A stretch of 64,000 nt of DNA from Plectrocnemia conspersa (GCA_009617715.1 VTFK01000154.1:62001-126000), one strand, 5' to 3'; shown: positions 1 through 13,480, counted from the first letter of the stretch. The notes: generated by a model from the sequence alone, not told the origin. Program-made: numbers and translations.

Positions 1-1080
1 AATAGATGCTCATCATTCTTTTTTTAAATAGATCTTGTAAATTTCAGTTTATTAGTAACTCTTATGCATCATATTGTTCAAAAATTTTGGCGAATAAAAA
101 CATATCCATAAAAATAAATCAAAATTTACAAATTGATAAAACAGGGTGGCTAACAAACTTTACCGTGATATTCACAAGGTATATTTTAAAAAAAGTTTTA
201 TTACATAATTGGAACTAGTTAAAACTACGACAAATACTGTTATTTACCGTATATTATGAATAAAATTAATGTTTTAAAAATAAAACATTTTCTTAAATTT
301 TAATTTTATTTCAACTTTTTAATTAAAATAATTTTTGACCTCTACTTATTCTCTAGATTTTTTTTTTATAGATCTATGATTTTTTTATTTGCTTTTAAAC
401 AATATTGCGGATCAGACTGATTTTCAAACTTAGCAAAAATATTTTAAATAATCGTAAATAATTTAGAACATTATATTCAATAATTAATTAATAAAAAAAA
501 AATACATTTTCCACCACGCGTAGTAAAAATTATATTTTCCACGGAACACAATGACGCCTTCTTTTCTCACGCGAAATTCAAACGACTTAGATTTATAGTT
601 TACATTTTTTTACCTTAAATTATTGCAATAGTAATAAAAAACCGTTTATTTTCAAAGCTTATATGGACAACTATCCCCCTCTAGTTGTGTTAAAAATCAT
701 GCAGTTTTACAAGTCTATCATACGATGGGCTTCGCACTATTGACTAGTTAAATGATAATTTTAAAGCCTTTATTAAAATTTTCAATGAAGAAAAAATAAA
801 TAATCTCTGCACAATACCAAAAGGGTGACCATGGAATTGGAAAAAATATTTTAAGTTTCTTGTGCCTGTGCCCCTGTTGCATATGTTACAATTTCTATCC
901 ATCTAAAATTGTGCTGAAATACTCCTGATTGCAGTTAAGTTTTAAGATAAACATATTTAGAATAACTCTATAAAATAATAAATATTATATAATTCGATTT
1001 ATGGACGTCAACTTAAGTTCGCAGAAATCTTAATGGACAATACAGTTCTTTAAGATAAACACTCACTTATTATGCAAATC
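1..1080. other. AT-rich non-coding stretch
   Basis: Mostly A/T homopolymer and TAAT-type sequence with many stops in all frames. The short open frame near the left edge is low-complexity AT sequence with no splice or domain signal. I see no gene here. Confidence 0.6.
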
Positions 1081-1570
1081 CTTTCTGCAATAATATTGAT
1101 AGGGCGGTCGGTGTGTACTATATAGACGGCCTCGGAATTATGAAGGGGTCCAAGTTCAATATCTTCCCTTTGGCGGCGGAATTCGCCTACTACAAGAAAA
1201 TGTCCCCCTAACCATCCACCTAACGGATGCCTTGCGTTCTGTTGTTATTTTTCTATCAAACGAAAATAAAGCATCCACGCATCGGGGTTGGCAAGGAATG
1301 AAGGCGAGGCATGGTAATGTAAAATATTTCGGATCTTTTGTCAAAGGTGGTTTGATTAATGTTTCGCCATACGTACACAGTTGTCAGTTGTCGAACATCG
1401 AAAACTTTTGCTACTACCACGTGTATATTTTTTTGAGGGAAGTAAAATAGGGAAAAAAGCAATCTACGTGTACATTCTAATTTTAATTTCAGAATAATCC
1501 ATAGCTGCAGACTGTTCCAAACACGCGAAGTATTTAATATCATCCGACCCTATCGCTCAGCTTTTTAGAG
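1081..1570. other. GC-richer island, possible conserved non-coding element
   Basis: Base composition rises sharply against the flanks. Overlapping open frames occur on both strands (for example plus 1232-1450 and minus 1256-1543), which is what GC-rich non-coding DNA gives. No frame has both an acceptor and a donor that I can defend. A plus-strand frame reading MKGSKFNIFPL from about 1139 ends quickly in a stop. It may be an intronic regulatory element, by inference only. Confidence 0.35.
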
Positions 1571-2290
1571 AGCCAGACTTGCGCGAGTTTTATACTACGA
1601 CATGATTTTTTTGTTGTTGAAAAAAGTTTATGATGGATAGTAGCAAACGAGTAATAATTAAATATGTTGAATATAATTTATTATATATCGTCGAAGCTTA
1701 AAAGGTAATGATTAATGTACATATATATGCGGATTGTGCGTACACACGAGATCGTAAAACGAATTATCTCTTCCCTCGGCTGCCGTATTGGTAAAATTCC
1801 AGAAAAATGTTAAATCTCGCATTCTAGATTCCTTAGTCAACATCTGAATATTTTCAGTATGTACGTGGAATATTTTTCGAAGCCAAACTATTTGATCCCG
1901 TACGTGCAGTATACATAATCGAAGATAAATTGTGCATGAACTGCTATGTAAACGTTTTAGTGATATTTTTTCAACTTGCTCTTGCTATACATATATAGAA
2001 GTAAATAATAAAAAAACACAAAAACCTTATACACACATACTATGTGTATATTTGTATCGTTCCCGTACAAAAAAAAATTATGATATTATTATTATCTACG
2101 GTCTCTCATTACATGAATGTGAGAGCACAAGATTAACTTCATTCTACATATTGTTTAATGTATTTTTTTTTATAGCATAAGGGTTCAGAAGATATCAGCA
2201 TTTATATGGATTACTCTGTAAAAACATATTGTGGATAACTTCAAAAATACAAACATATGTAACTATATCTACATTTCCATGCAAGTAAAT
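1571..2290. other. AT-rich non-coding stretch
   Basis: AT-rich with short TATA-type repeats. I see no gene, RNA gene or repeat boundary. Confidence 0.5.
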
Positions 2291-2600
2291 CAAAACTAGA
2301 CAGCGTCCTGTTTATCATTCACCCCCGTCAGTCGGTCCGACACGGCGCCAAAGAGATAAAGCAAAACCGATTTTAAGACAAGTACCTTTGTCGACATTTG
2401 AAAAAGTTTTACCATGGTGCTCTTTAAAACCCTCTCCAGCATCCGCGACTTCGCATCGAACCGAACCACTTCAACATCCATTCAGTCATAAACGGGAAGC
2501 GGATCTGCAAACGGATCGTCGCTTCCCTCGCGAGTTTAAGATCCATCCGCGCATAAACGCGCCTAATGACTCCACATCCTTTGTGGACTCTGCAAATATG
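2291..2600. other. GC-richer island
   Basis: CpG-containing island with long open frames on both strands but no coherent splice structure and no recognisable domain. It is best treated as possible regulatory DNA. Confidence 0.3.
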
Positions 2601-3040
2601 GATATTTTATATTCCACCACCCATGACATGTATAATATAATGAGACAAAAAGTGTTCGATCGTAAGGGCTGTAAAAAAAAAACGAAAAATATATATATAC
2701 GATGGCGCAAAAATAAACATTTAAATTATTGTATCTAATTCTAAATTTAAAACCGATCCTTATTTTAATATTTGTAATATTTTAAAATATATATAATAAA
2801 CGAATTCAAATTTATTTAAAAACTTTAAACTAAAATTCTGATTAACCATAACAATTTGAACACTAGCAATGTGTATTAAAAATACCAATTATTTGTTTCG
2901 TTAAAATTTAATCTTAAAAATGTGTGTATCAAAGTTTTATTATATTCAACCGCTCTTATAAACACACCCTGATAAGTCTGATAATTAAATTCCACATTAC
3001 TTTTACTTTTATTATTAAAAAAATATCAAAAGGTGCACTC
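2601..3040. other. AT-rich non-coding stretch
   Basis: AT-rich, including a TATATA run near 2690. Nothing recognisable. Confidence 0.5.
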
Positions 3041-3400
3041 AGCAATACGTTTCGTGATGATTTACCCCTCCTGCTGCACAAACGCGTCACACAGCGAGAA
3101 AGAAGACGGATGAGACGACGCCGACCATCAAGGGTTGTTTTTTTATTCGCAACCCCCGGCCCAGCAGCGCCTCTCGAACGTCGGTCTTGTCTCAACACAC
3201 TTTCACCCCTCATTTTACAGGTTTCCCACCGCTGCGATTCGGGAAAATCAAAAGAAAACACACCGCCGCGGATGCGAGAAGAATTACCGGGGGTGGCGAG
3301 TCGCAGACCACCCTTAGGATCGCCCCCTGAAGCACGCGACTTTGTTTGTGCATACCATCGAAAAATATTTTCACACAATAACTCGTGTTTTCCCTAGTGA
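3041..3400. other. GC-richer island with open frames on both strands
   Basis: This short GC-rich block is open in one plus-strand frame and in two minus-strand frames. The predicted peptides are rich in arginine, proline and glycine, as expected from translating GC-rich non-coding DNA. A minus-strand acceptor-like CTTCAG followed by a weak GTAAAA donor is present, but no frame looks protein-like enough to call. I regard it as a possible regulatory island. Confidence 0.3.
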
Positions 3401-4690
3401 TTTGCATTACGAATATTGGGCGAATCAATTATGGAGTACAGAAGAAAAGCGCATAGTGTATTAAAAAAATACTTCTTTCTCTATTTATGTCGCATCTTAA
3501 AATGAATGCTGATATTTTCAATAAACGTCAAAGAACTTCAGTCTTGCGTCTTTAAGATTATTATTTACCAGAAAATAATACTTTTTTAATGGTATATTAC
3601 ATTTATAATAAAATATGACAAATATCGTATAAATGTAATACTTCACAATAAGCTTTTATTTCATATGTATGCAAATAAAAAAATACAAAGATAAATCTTT
3701 ATTTAAATATAAAAATGAATTCATATTAATAATTTAGCAAAAATTAAATTTGTTTAATAAATTAAAGAGCATATATCTTAAGACTATAAATGCTAATAAA
3801 ACAGTGTATAAGATATTATAAATAAATAGCTACTAAGCCATTACCAGGCAATAATAAAAAAATAAGAAAATAGGTAAAATTACAGTTTCATTGCTAGTTT
3901 TTCTTACAATGTTTCGTATTTAGAAATCATCATATAATTTATGATTCTGCTTTTTTAAAAAAATACCTATAAATTAATTCCTAAATGATTCATTATTATA
4001 AAGTAATAACAATAGTTTTAATTTTAAAAAAAAAAAACGTATTATTTTTTTCCAAAAATCATATTCGTTTCTTAATGATTTGTTATAATATACATATATA
4101 TATATATATTTACTTTTTTAATTTTTAGTGCTACTATTTACTTATAACACTAGATGTGTTACATTTTTGCCACAAAGATTCAATAATCTGAATTTTATAT
4201 CAAGGAATTTAATTCAATAATTTTTAATATGTAGTTCATTTTTATCTATCAATTGTAATTTATTTTACATAAAAAAATAATATTTGTAGAATTCCCTATC
4301 TATAAGCGTTAGTCCAGTTAGTCCAGTTAAAATCGGCAATTGAACAAAGATGCTTTACAAACAAACTCTTTAAAGAAATCTTAATGCTAAGGACACCCAA
4401 GAAAGACGCAATCATTGAACGCGATAGACTTTCTAAAATCATACACATAACTATAACAGAAACCTTTTAACCGCTTTTTTAATATCACTAAACAATTATA
4501 ATTGTACAACGTGCATTGATTCGCTTAATCATAGTTTATATTTTGTAATATTTTGCCATCATTGGGAAGCGCCACAATAGTTTCGTTTTAAAAATATGAC
4601 CCGGCAGACATTTATGGATAATTTGAGGAAGAACAATATAGACGGAGATTAACAATACGATATAGTTACTCGAAAAAATACGTTTATCAA
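3401..4690. other. AT-rich non-coding stretch
   Basis: Very AT-rich with A and T runs and a TATATA tract near 4095. A small duplicated GTTAGTCCA motif sits at about 4310. Nothing else is recognisable. Confidence 0.55.
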
Positions 4691-5720
4691 TTTAATAATA
4701 CGTAATTCCGTGTTTAAAGAAATCTGTGGGGCGAAGTAGTAGTTCAATCGTTCGAGACGTAGTGGAGTCGAGTGTATCTTGTGCGGTTGTGTACCGCGTT
4801 ATATACACTGTCATGTAAGTAAGCTTTTCCCCACCCCGTACGTTTGAAGGAATCGTACTTCTCACCGGTTGCTTTTGCCTCACGTGCTTTTCTCGCACGT
4901 GTATATAAAAAAATAATAATATTGTTTTAAAAATCATTGAATTTAAATACATTTTATAAATTCTCTTATTATATTAGCGTTCCTTATTCCTTCCAATGAA
5001 AATACAATAAATATCATTAATATATTTCATAAAATTATATGTTGGCAAAAACAGTTCTGTAAGCTCAGCTTAATAATAATTTCCTCGTAAATTTTCTGCC
5101 CTGGGCGCTCTGTTCGGCTAATAAACATTGCCTCTCAATTAAACGACAAACGGCGCAATCCTTTCGTATATTGCCAAACTTTTATTTGCTCAATTACCAT
5201 CAAAGCGTTATGTACACACCGTTTTATCGTGTCATTTCGCTCGCAAATTAATTCGAATGCGTTTCTCCTGCCTCCAGGGCCGCGCCCAGGGAGGGGCGAA
5301 AACGACGCGTAAAATCACTAATCTCGTCCAAGGGCCCGCGGTCGTTTTTCTTCCAAAAATGGAGTCACTCTGCGGCCCCCGCGACTATAAAACGACTATA
5401 CTTTGTTTCGGTCCCGGGTATCTCGTAAATCCCGTTACGGGACACATAACCCAGGCGGGAATGTCCCGCGGACCAGTCAGCGCGACCCTGACAATGCAAT
5501 CAAATGAGTAATCACTTCTCGATCGTAAATTTTTCGCAAATAAACCCTTTGGGCCGCGGGTGTATTTCACTCAATTAAATTCGCATTTACTACTATGAAC
5601 GTTGCGCTGCTTCGCTAAGGAAATTTTACAACCGTGCCTTTTTAACGTGACGCTTAATAGTTTAGGAAAACGTCGTTAAACCGATCCGGGACCCGAAGTT
5701 AAACGTCTTATTTCGATTTA
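4691..5720. other. Two GC-richer islands, possible conserved non-coding elements
   Basis: One island lies at about 4690-4900 and a stronger CpG-rich one at 5220-5560. Open frames exist on both strands over the second island, but they lack convincing splice pairs or domains. The stretch between them is AT-rich. Regulatory function is inference only. Confidence 0.3.
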
Positions 5721-7433
5721 AGTAGTTGTTAAAAATCAAACCGTTTCCAATGTGAGCTCAATACGTTTACAATATATTTTATTGAATTTACTTCGAAATT
5801 AAAAATTCTTAATCGAATAGCCAAATCATTTAAAGAAAACTACAAAAATAAAATGTTATTATTATCTAATGATTTTTTATTAGTATATAAAACATTTTGC
5901 AATTTTAAGTCTATATGTATTAAGAGTAGCATATTTTTGGGTACGATACTCACACATATAATAAAAAGATTAAATTTTTAGTCAAGATTTTTAAGCGCAT
6001 TTAGTGTGACTGTATCTGGTTATCTGATTGTGCGTTTTACGCCATAACGTAAAAGCGCTATCGAAGATCACAATAAACGGCGATAGCTTTCAGAATCGCT
6101 TTCACAGATATGATTCGTATAAACTCGATCGTATTTTTCCATCTGATATCGTCATACATGCGACGTGAAAAGTATATTTCTATATGTACGCGAATTGTAT
6201 GAAATGTATCTGGTGATATGATCTCAAGGATTTGAGTATACAAACATAAGTTAAAACATCACAACAAATAAAATAATAATGCGTTTTTTAATATAAATTA
6301 ATATTATACTGAAAATGATTTTAATATAGATTTTAATAAGTATTACTAAAAATTAAAATAATACATAAGATCACACTTTGATTTTATCTGTATAAAAAAT
6401 AATCGTAAAAAGTCTCGTTTTTGAATATCGTCCATAAATAATTAATCATAAAAATGTTTATTATTAATTAAACATTCTTATGATAAATTATATTAACCCA
6501 TATACATACTACATATGTATAAAGAAATGCAAGGGTTTAAAGGTTCAAGCTGACTAAAAAACATATACGCATATGTATCTTTACAATTAAATAAACAAAT
6601 AATATTTTTTTTAATGATGTAAAAAGAAAAAATAGTAAAAAGTAATGTCAATAGAAACAAAAAGTCAAACTAGAATATTATTAGACAAGTTTACCTTTAT
6701 ATGATAATCAGAAATGGTAGTATACTATTTCTACGTACTATTAAATAAAAAATAAATTAAATTTTACTTCAAATTTTTGTAAAAATAGTTGTCTTATTGC
6801 AACACAATGCAATGAGACGTCGCGTTTTTACGGCACAAGATTTTTTTATGAAATATATGAACCATAATTATATATTTCAATAATAAAAGAAATAAAATTT
6901 AGGATCAAACTGTCTGACTAGGTAAACATATAACCAATCAAATCAAAATAAATCGAAAAGTCCCGGTTGATAGTACATCAATTAACAAAGTTTTTCAACC
7001 TAAAATTCTGTATGTTATTGCAAAATGAAAAAGTAAAATCGTTACGATATATGTAGATAAATTTAATAACATAGTAATAGAAATAATATTAATCGGATGT
7101 TTGTTATTTTGAAATTTCCTCACCATTTGAAAAATCGAAATGATTCACAGATTAAGAAACCAGGGGGAAAAAACTACAATTTAGAGAAATTATCGCCGTA
7201 TTAGTTTGTTGCAAAATAATTGAAAGAAAATAATTTTATTGCACTTAAAAGAATCTGAGGTATAAAATCACGAAAGAATAAATATGTATTTTTCATTTTT
7301 AATATTTTGTGTAAATTGAAAATGTAACGAACCAGTTATTTATAATTTATTAACATGTATGTTAAAATGCTATTATAAATTTTTGTATAAACGAATAATA
7401 AATATTATCCGTTTATAATATAGTATAATTTGC
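5721..7433. other. AT-rich non-coding stretch
   Basis: Long AT-rich sequence with repeated CATATGTAT-type words. A slightly less AT-rich patch at 6050-6250 is open on the minus strand for about 60 codons but carries no recognisable motif. It lies downstream of the minus-strand first-exon candidate at 7440-7483, and I could not find a convincing second exon here. Confidence 0.45.
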
Positions 7434-7439
7434 ACTCAC

Positions 7440-7483
7440 CAAATTTTTCGGCGTCCTTTTTCTGCTTCAACTGGCACAGACAT
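7440..7483 (-). CDS. Candidate first coding exon, product unknown
   Basis: The minus strand reads ATG TCT GTG CCA and continues as MSVPVEAEKGRRKI. It ends with two bases of a split codon directly before a consensus donor, GTGAGT (7434-7439). The start has a fair context with A-rich sequence before it. The basic end (KGRRKI) fits the start of a DNA-binding domain, but this is too short to assign. It lies about 85 bases downstream of the stop of the decayed piggyBac transposase on the same strand. It may therefore be part of that element's tail or an unrelated host exon. No following exon was identified. Evidence is limited to the start, the frame and the splice site. Confidence 0.25.
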
Positions 7484-7568
7484 ATTTATTTTTATCACTA
7501 CACTTATAAACCACACTATATCCTTATTTATATTTATTTTTATTATTTACACTTTTTTATTTATTTCA

Positions 7569-8700
7569 CTATTTTTGATACGTATAAAAACACTCGTCAA
7601 TATGAAGAGGAATTTCACAGCTTCTGCACAAGTATGCTGTATCTTTCCTTATTTTATAGGCAGAACAAACACGATATATTTCACTGAATTCTGCATCCAT
7701 CCTTTAGCCTTGCTCAAAAGATAATCTTTGAATTTAATTTACAGTTACGATTAAAATTCTGATAGACACTGAACGAATAAAACAATGCACATTGAAATAA
7801 ATGAAAAAAAAAAAAAAAAATTGTTTATTCTATTGTTTTTCGAAATATAGAGAAAGAAAAGTAGATATTATTATAAAATCTCTTTTCTTATTTGTTTATC
7901 AAATTTGGATAATCGTTTTACATTTTCTGCCATGTGTCGTCTGTAGGGGCCTTAATTTTTCCGGATTGTTAACATTTGTCAACATAAGCACGGTGCCACT
8001 TGTTTAGATATGGGTTTAGTACTTTCATCGCCGTGTTTACTAATCTTCCTGCATTTTCTGTGTATAATTTTAAATTGCAAATATAACTAATATCTAATTC
8101 GCAAACCATTCTATTCAAAATTTTATATTTAGTTAAGGACAGAATACCCGGAAAATAAGTCTACCTAACCAAGGAATAATTCCCTCAAGGTTTTGCATTG
8201 ACTTGTAAACATTATTTAATTGCCTCAAAAGTAATTAACAATTGGTTTCGCTTTTGTCTGCCTATCTAAACTATTGTTCGAAATTGTTGCATTTTTAACA
8301 AAAAGCCAAAAAAATGAATTTGTCTAAATCTATTTCTTGACAGTTTTTAGAAATATCGGCGTCTCGATTAAGCGGTTTGTTGAACTTATGAACTATACCC
8401 ATTAAAATAAATAAAACCACTTCTTCAGTTTACTTTCTGTCACATCGTTTCATTGTGCGGTGTTTTTTCTATATTTTTGTATTTGTGAGATATTTGCTGA
8501 TGATATAAATTTGTATCCGAAACTATTATTTCGAAAAAATCATCGCCAATAAATAAATTGTCTACCTCTTTAATGCTTTCACTATTATTGGAAAAAACTT
8601 GTTCCCCTGGAATACCTTCGAAATCGTTGGATCAAATTCACTTCAGTCTTCTGGGAAAACATCACTATCACACTCACCATCACTGAATGAAAGTAAATTC
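7569..8700 (-). pseudogene. Decayed piggyBac-type transposase
   Basis: Minus-strand conceptual translation in several frames gives pieces in piggyBac order. First comes an acidic N-terminal stretch (near 8640-8690), then DDFFEIIVSDTNLYHQQ (about 8500), which resembles the start of the transposase core. A piece near 8200 reads IIPWLGRLIFR, like the family's GR-x-FRQY block. Near 8000-8060 is NPYLNKWHRAYVDK, which holds the aspartate of the YVDNFY motif, followed at once by a stop. The C-terminal cysteine-rich domain is intact: RVCSAYKIRKDTAYLCRSC, then PLHIDECFYTYQ and a stop at 7569-7571. Frames change repeatedly and stops interrupt the body, so it is inactive. I did not find convincing terminal repeats or TTAA duplications. 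Confidence 0.8.
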
Positions 8701-9300
8701 ATCACACGCGTTCTATGTTCACATATATAATACTTGAATTAGAATCACTTTCGCAAATATTCACAATCACTGTGGGCGTTGGACAACGCGCCTTAATTTT
8801 TATCTCAAAAAGTGTCATCTCTTTCGTCCATTTTGTTGTGATTGAAAATATTTTTTTTTTATTAAAATCACAATCACAAAATATCACTGAGAGAAGAGCT
8901 ATTTTCGCAATACGTTTCGGTTGATAGTTCAGAAGAGACTAAATATACTGCATTCCTTCGATTATAAGTGCATTTTTTATCTATGTAGAATTACCGAATT
9001 TGGGATGCATCATATTTCAAAAGGTATGTCTTAATATATTTATGTGAAAAATCATAATGAAGCTTTATATTAAATTTCAATAAAATATCTTAATTCAATT
9101 TCAAGTTATAGGGACTTTATTAGAAAAGATAATTGTTTGCCATTATTCTGCGAAATCACCCGGCGGTAAGCAGATAAATAATATGAGATTTTATAATCAA
9201 ATAATCATAAAATCTGATTACCATAATAGCACTTGAACAACAAAAAAAATTCTTCATAATATAAATTTATAACTCTTTTACAAAAATTTTTTTTTGTAAG
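8701..9300. other. AT-rich non-coding stretch
   Basis: Mostly AT-rich. The right end of the piggyBac element probably lies here, but I cannot see its terminal repeat. No other feature. Confidence 0.4.
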
Positions 9301-9624
9301 TATCCTCATATGCGATTTACCAGAGCTGTCTTGAATGATTTATATAAAATATGTGACATGGGGCGAAACATTGAGGACAGATACGGGCAGAGAAACAGAG
9401 CGGCAGAGGCAGATCGACACAAGAGACATCATCAGATTATCATGAGAGCATCACGAGAACACTTCGACAATTCCAGCTACTCCACCAACACCCAGTCCCA
9501 TTACAACTCTACAAACTGGCAAAGACTTAGTTTTACAAGTTACATTCTGATATTTCCAGCGTTTATTTGACTACAAAGTCACACCCCTTCGACCTCATAA
9601 TCTGAAAGTGGTGACCCCGACGTG
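9301..9624 (+). mobile_element. LTR-like tract with primer-binding-site motif
   Basis: A less AT-rich block of purine- and CA-rich sequence leads directly into a primer-binding-site-like motif at 9609-9624. That is the arrangement at the 3' end of a long terminal repeat in Ty3/gypsy or BEL retrotransposons. The one long open frame (9310-9570) has no recognisable domain and is probably incidental. No gag or pol sequence follows, so this would be a fragment. The 5' edge of the LTR and any target duplication were not located. Confidence 0.4.
9609..9624 (+). other. Primer-binding-site-like motif
   Basis: The sequence TGGTGACCCCGACGTG begins with TGG, the complement of a tRNA CCA end. It resembles the tRNA-primed start site seen just after the 5' LTR of insect LTR retrotransposons. 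The resemblance is from family knowledge; no tRNA was compared. Confidence 0.5.
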
Positions 9625-12350
9625 ATAAAAACCTATGTTAGGTAGTTTTATATAAAATAAACTTAAGCTTATAATTATGTAATTACATGGGTATTTTCAA
9701 AATAATTGATTTTAGAATAATTTGTTTTTAATTGTCTTTTTACATAGTGTTATATTGACCCTGAATTTTATACTAACGTTACCCTTTATCATTTTAAGCA
9801 ACAAGGTGAGTATATTTTCCCTATTAGAATCGACCTAACGTTTATCGCTAAAAAGACGAGACAAATGTAATCGGGGTCGAGTGGCCGCTTAACCTCAATT
9901 CCATTACACCATTCCCGAGGGATGTGCAAAGGGGATGTCCCAGGATGGGATTTTAATTACACTTCGCGCTCTGCTTGTCAATTTAACGCTGATTAATTCA
10001 ATGCTGAGTTTCGATTAAAAAGCTATTAAAATTCAAATTGCACAATACCGAAGACAACCTTTTTCTCCGCTAGTTTAAAAATAAAATCAATTTAAAAAAA
10101 TAGATTACTTTTAACGAACAAAAAAACATGTTTATGTATCAAAGCTGCAAGAAACCAACGCGCTCCTATTACCTGTCATTAGCACAACAATAATAGGATT
10201 CCGTGAATCCCCGTGCGTTGTGTTATTATATTAGATATGAGCCGGAATGTCACGAAATTTCATTAATCGGATTACGACTTGTCACAAAGCATACATATTA
10301 TATTGATATTCTCATGTCATAAGCGAATCTCGTAATAACGAATCATATGATAATTTTAGATCCCAACGTTAACGGGGCTTTCACAAATGGCCTCGTTTCA
10401 AAAAGCTTCTTAGTTGATTACGTTTTCGAAGCGAGGTCCGATCAGATATGACTTTCAAATGCGTTCAATTTAATGGACTCGTCGTACGACATAATTTCTA
10501 ATCGGATTGAAAGCGCTCCATGCGAATTTATGTACTTACATTACCAATTGAATGCGAATTATTATTTAAGACGCACTTGTGAGTCGATGCATTCGAATAT
10601 ATCAAATTAATTAAAATCTGAAGATGTTAATGATGTAAAGATAATCGTAATGAGTTTATTTTGAATTGCTTTATTTATTTTAAATTTTTATAAAAATTAA
10701 AATAATTATTTACGATCCACTCAATTACTATACGAAAAAATTATAAACATAAATTTTCTGACTTCAAAACTATATTACATTATTTGATTTTCTTTGAAAA
10801 GTTTTACTTACTATAACTTTGATTTAATTAGATGTAATACAAATATATGTTTCGTAAATACATACATTATAAAAAATAATAAAGTTCTATAGAAAACGTT
10901 CATAGTAAAATATTAAGTAGATTTAACATAACGATTCCATTATATTCGTATAAAAGTTAGCAGTTCTTTAGCAGGAGTAGCTAGGTATTGACGTTCCCGA
11001 ACAAAGCTCTTAATGCTTTCACACAATGATTGAACTCATTTTAAGACGTTATTATAAAATCTTATCTGCTTGGTTCACGCTCGATTAATCCCGCACAAAA
11101 AGTGACTGGATAACGTGCAATTGGTGCGTTGAAACAGGGGCATTGCGCCCTTCGCTCTCTGTAAGACCCTATGATGTCGAGGGTCTCGCGACATGTTACT
11201 CACCGAAATAAAATCACCCCCATAACTACTCGCTACGGCCCATTAAATTACGCACTGCGATAATGACCAATGATATAAGAAAGACCTGAAGCATTATTTA
11301 TGTTATTATGATTTCCGTTTTGGTTGTTTCGGCAAAAGCAAAATGTCGTTCGGCTTACGTGCAGAATTTTTTATCCGCGGTTGGCAGATATGGGTCTATC
11401 GGGGTACATTAGGGTCCATCCGCCGCCGGAATCCTGACACGAGAATTTGTATCGGCATTCGACCCTCTTCACACCTGCTTTCTGTGTTTCTACCTCTTGA
11501 GCGCGCAGAACACCAAATAGTGATGGCATTAAATGCGTGACTGCACGTTTTCATCAGTAGAGGAGGTATTTGCTTAGTGGACAAAATACTTTCGCCTACA
11601 GTATTGGAATCGGCAAACTTGTCAAAATATGTTGCGTGAAAACTAATCATGCACAGATGATTTATCAAATAAACTAGTTCTAATTGCTTGTAAGGAGGCA
11701 AATATTTATAAATATGTCTGATATCGGATTTTGCTTAATTAATTATGCAGTGAAAACCTGTAGCTAGCTATAAATTTTTTTAGAGAAATATGTAATTCAA
11801 TAAGATATTTTTATCTTGAAATCGCAAAAAAACATACAGAATTAAAACTTTATTTATTTTTATTTATAATAAAAGAGTTAAAGGTTATAAAAACGTTCCA
11901 GAATCTACGAACGATAAACGCCGATAAAATGTTTGCACCCACCCTCACGCGGCACATCTAACTGCAACTGCATCCTTGCAATTTTCACTCGATCGGCTCA
12001 GTGTAAGCAAAAATGGCCATCAATGGTGTGCCACAGTGATAGCTTTTCCGCCACGGCGAACACGAACGACTCTATCTGCCAAGAATGGGGCGACGTTTTC
12101 AATTTTTATTAACTTTTCCCCGGCGTCGTCGTCGTTGTCAGTGGGGGCGCCGGATTTTGCCTGGCCTTCTTTCCTGCACCGTTGTCTGGAGTCTAGACAA
12201 TAATTTTTTAAAAGAAAAATGCTCTGCGACTCAAAGATGAATTCCCATCGCGGAATTTCCTTAATTATGCAGGATGAATGCTCATAATATCGGCGGAGAC
12301 GCATTGTGTATTTTAATTTGGTATTATTCATCTCGCTCTCTTAAGCAGGA
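9625..12350. other. Chain of GC-richer islands, no supported gene
   Basis: Islands at about 9840-10010, 10140-10630, 10970-11540 and 11880-12350 alternate with AT-rich gaps. Several stretches are open on both strands (for example 11343-11540 plus and 11396-11701 minus). Splice-like motifs such as GTGAGT on the minus strand near 11200 are not joined to an open frame. The pattern suits clustered cis-regulatory elements in a large intron or intergenic region, which is inference. Confidence 0.35.
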
Positions 12351-13000
12351 TGTTTGCTATTAAGAAGTGGAAAACTACTTTCTAATTTTAACAATTTTAG
12401 CACATTAATATATTTTTTTAATAACATTTAATAAATAAATTACATCACTGAATAAAGTATACATTCATGTTTATGTTACAATTACTATAATATGATAATT
12501 TTTGCAATTTTTTGTATGTCGACAAAGTTTAGTTTAATTATATAGCTTAGTAATAATATGGACAATTGTACTGGTAAGTACTGCTGACATCAGCTCAAAT
12601 TATTCTCAAAGAAATATCACTATTTATAAAATTGTTTACGTCACAAAAAATTGCAAGTAAAATAAGTAACTGGAACAAATTAATAAAATGTGTGCCAAAA
12701 TTAATCTTGATCTACATATCAAAAAAAAAATTATTATTCTTTTCGACAATGATAACTTTTAAAAAAAATTTGTTATATAATTTACCTTTCATTATTTATT
12801 GCAAATGATTTTAAGTTATTTTTAATAATCTATTTTTTTTGTGAAAACGAAAGATAATCTTGATTGAGCAACTTATATTTATTTATAAAAAATTCTTTTT
12901 ATTCTTATAACTGTCTTAAAATATATATATATATTACACATGGTATTGCTTTTTATCTTTTTTTTTCGTGTTTATACTAAAAACTAAACTTATATAATAT
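12351..13000. other. AT-rich non-coding stretch
   Basis: AT-rich with a TATATATATA run near 12925. Nothing recognisable. Confidence 0.5.
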
Positions 13001-13480
13001 AATTATTTGGAAATAATTTGTCTTCCAAAAACCTTAACGCAAATTGATCCACTGAATGGCAGACCGTATTTTACCAGCATTACGAATCCACCACAAAAAG
13101 TGCTCTCAGATAATAAAAAAGTGACGTACGTCAGGATTTGTAATAATTTAATATCATAAGAAGGGCAGTAAAAAAAGTGTACATCGCAGAGAAGTAGCAA
13201 CCCCCTGTGCGAGTATCGTCGTAAGTTTACTGCCCGTTGCTCGTAAAATATAGAAATAATAAAAGAATGACCGCCATACTTCTCTCGCTCCATAAACAGA
13301 AAAATGTATCCAAAGAGACGGTGAGGAAGCTGACCTATGATTCTCATACTTCGTGTATTGAATTTGAGATGATATCGCCGAGCAGAATATCGATTCTATC
13401 AATTATTGATACTCTCGTCGAGATTTTACGACGTGCCATGAATGATGTATCCGAAACGGAAGCTGTGCTATAAAAACTGA
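13001..13480. other. GC-richer island
   Basis: Open frames overlap on both strands (minus 13003-13347, plus 13237-13473) without splice support or domain similarity. Possible regulatory DNA. Confidence 0.3.

Noticed and set aside
2924..3397. Longest plus-strand open frame, 157 codons
   Set aside because: It spans AT-rich and GC-rich parts, has arginine/proline-rich composition, and is mirrored by a 140-codon frame on the other strand. There is no domain or splice support.
4690..4820. Plus-strand open frame running to a GTAAGT at 4814
   Set aside because: The frame has no start codon before its last residue and is serine/valine-rich; probably chance.
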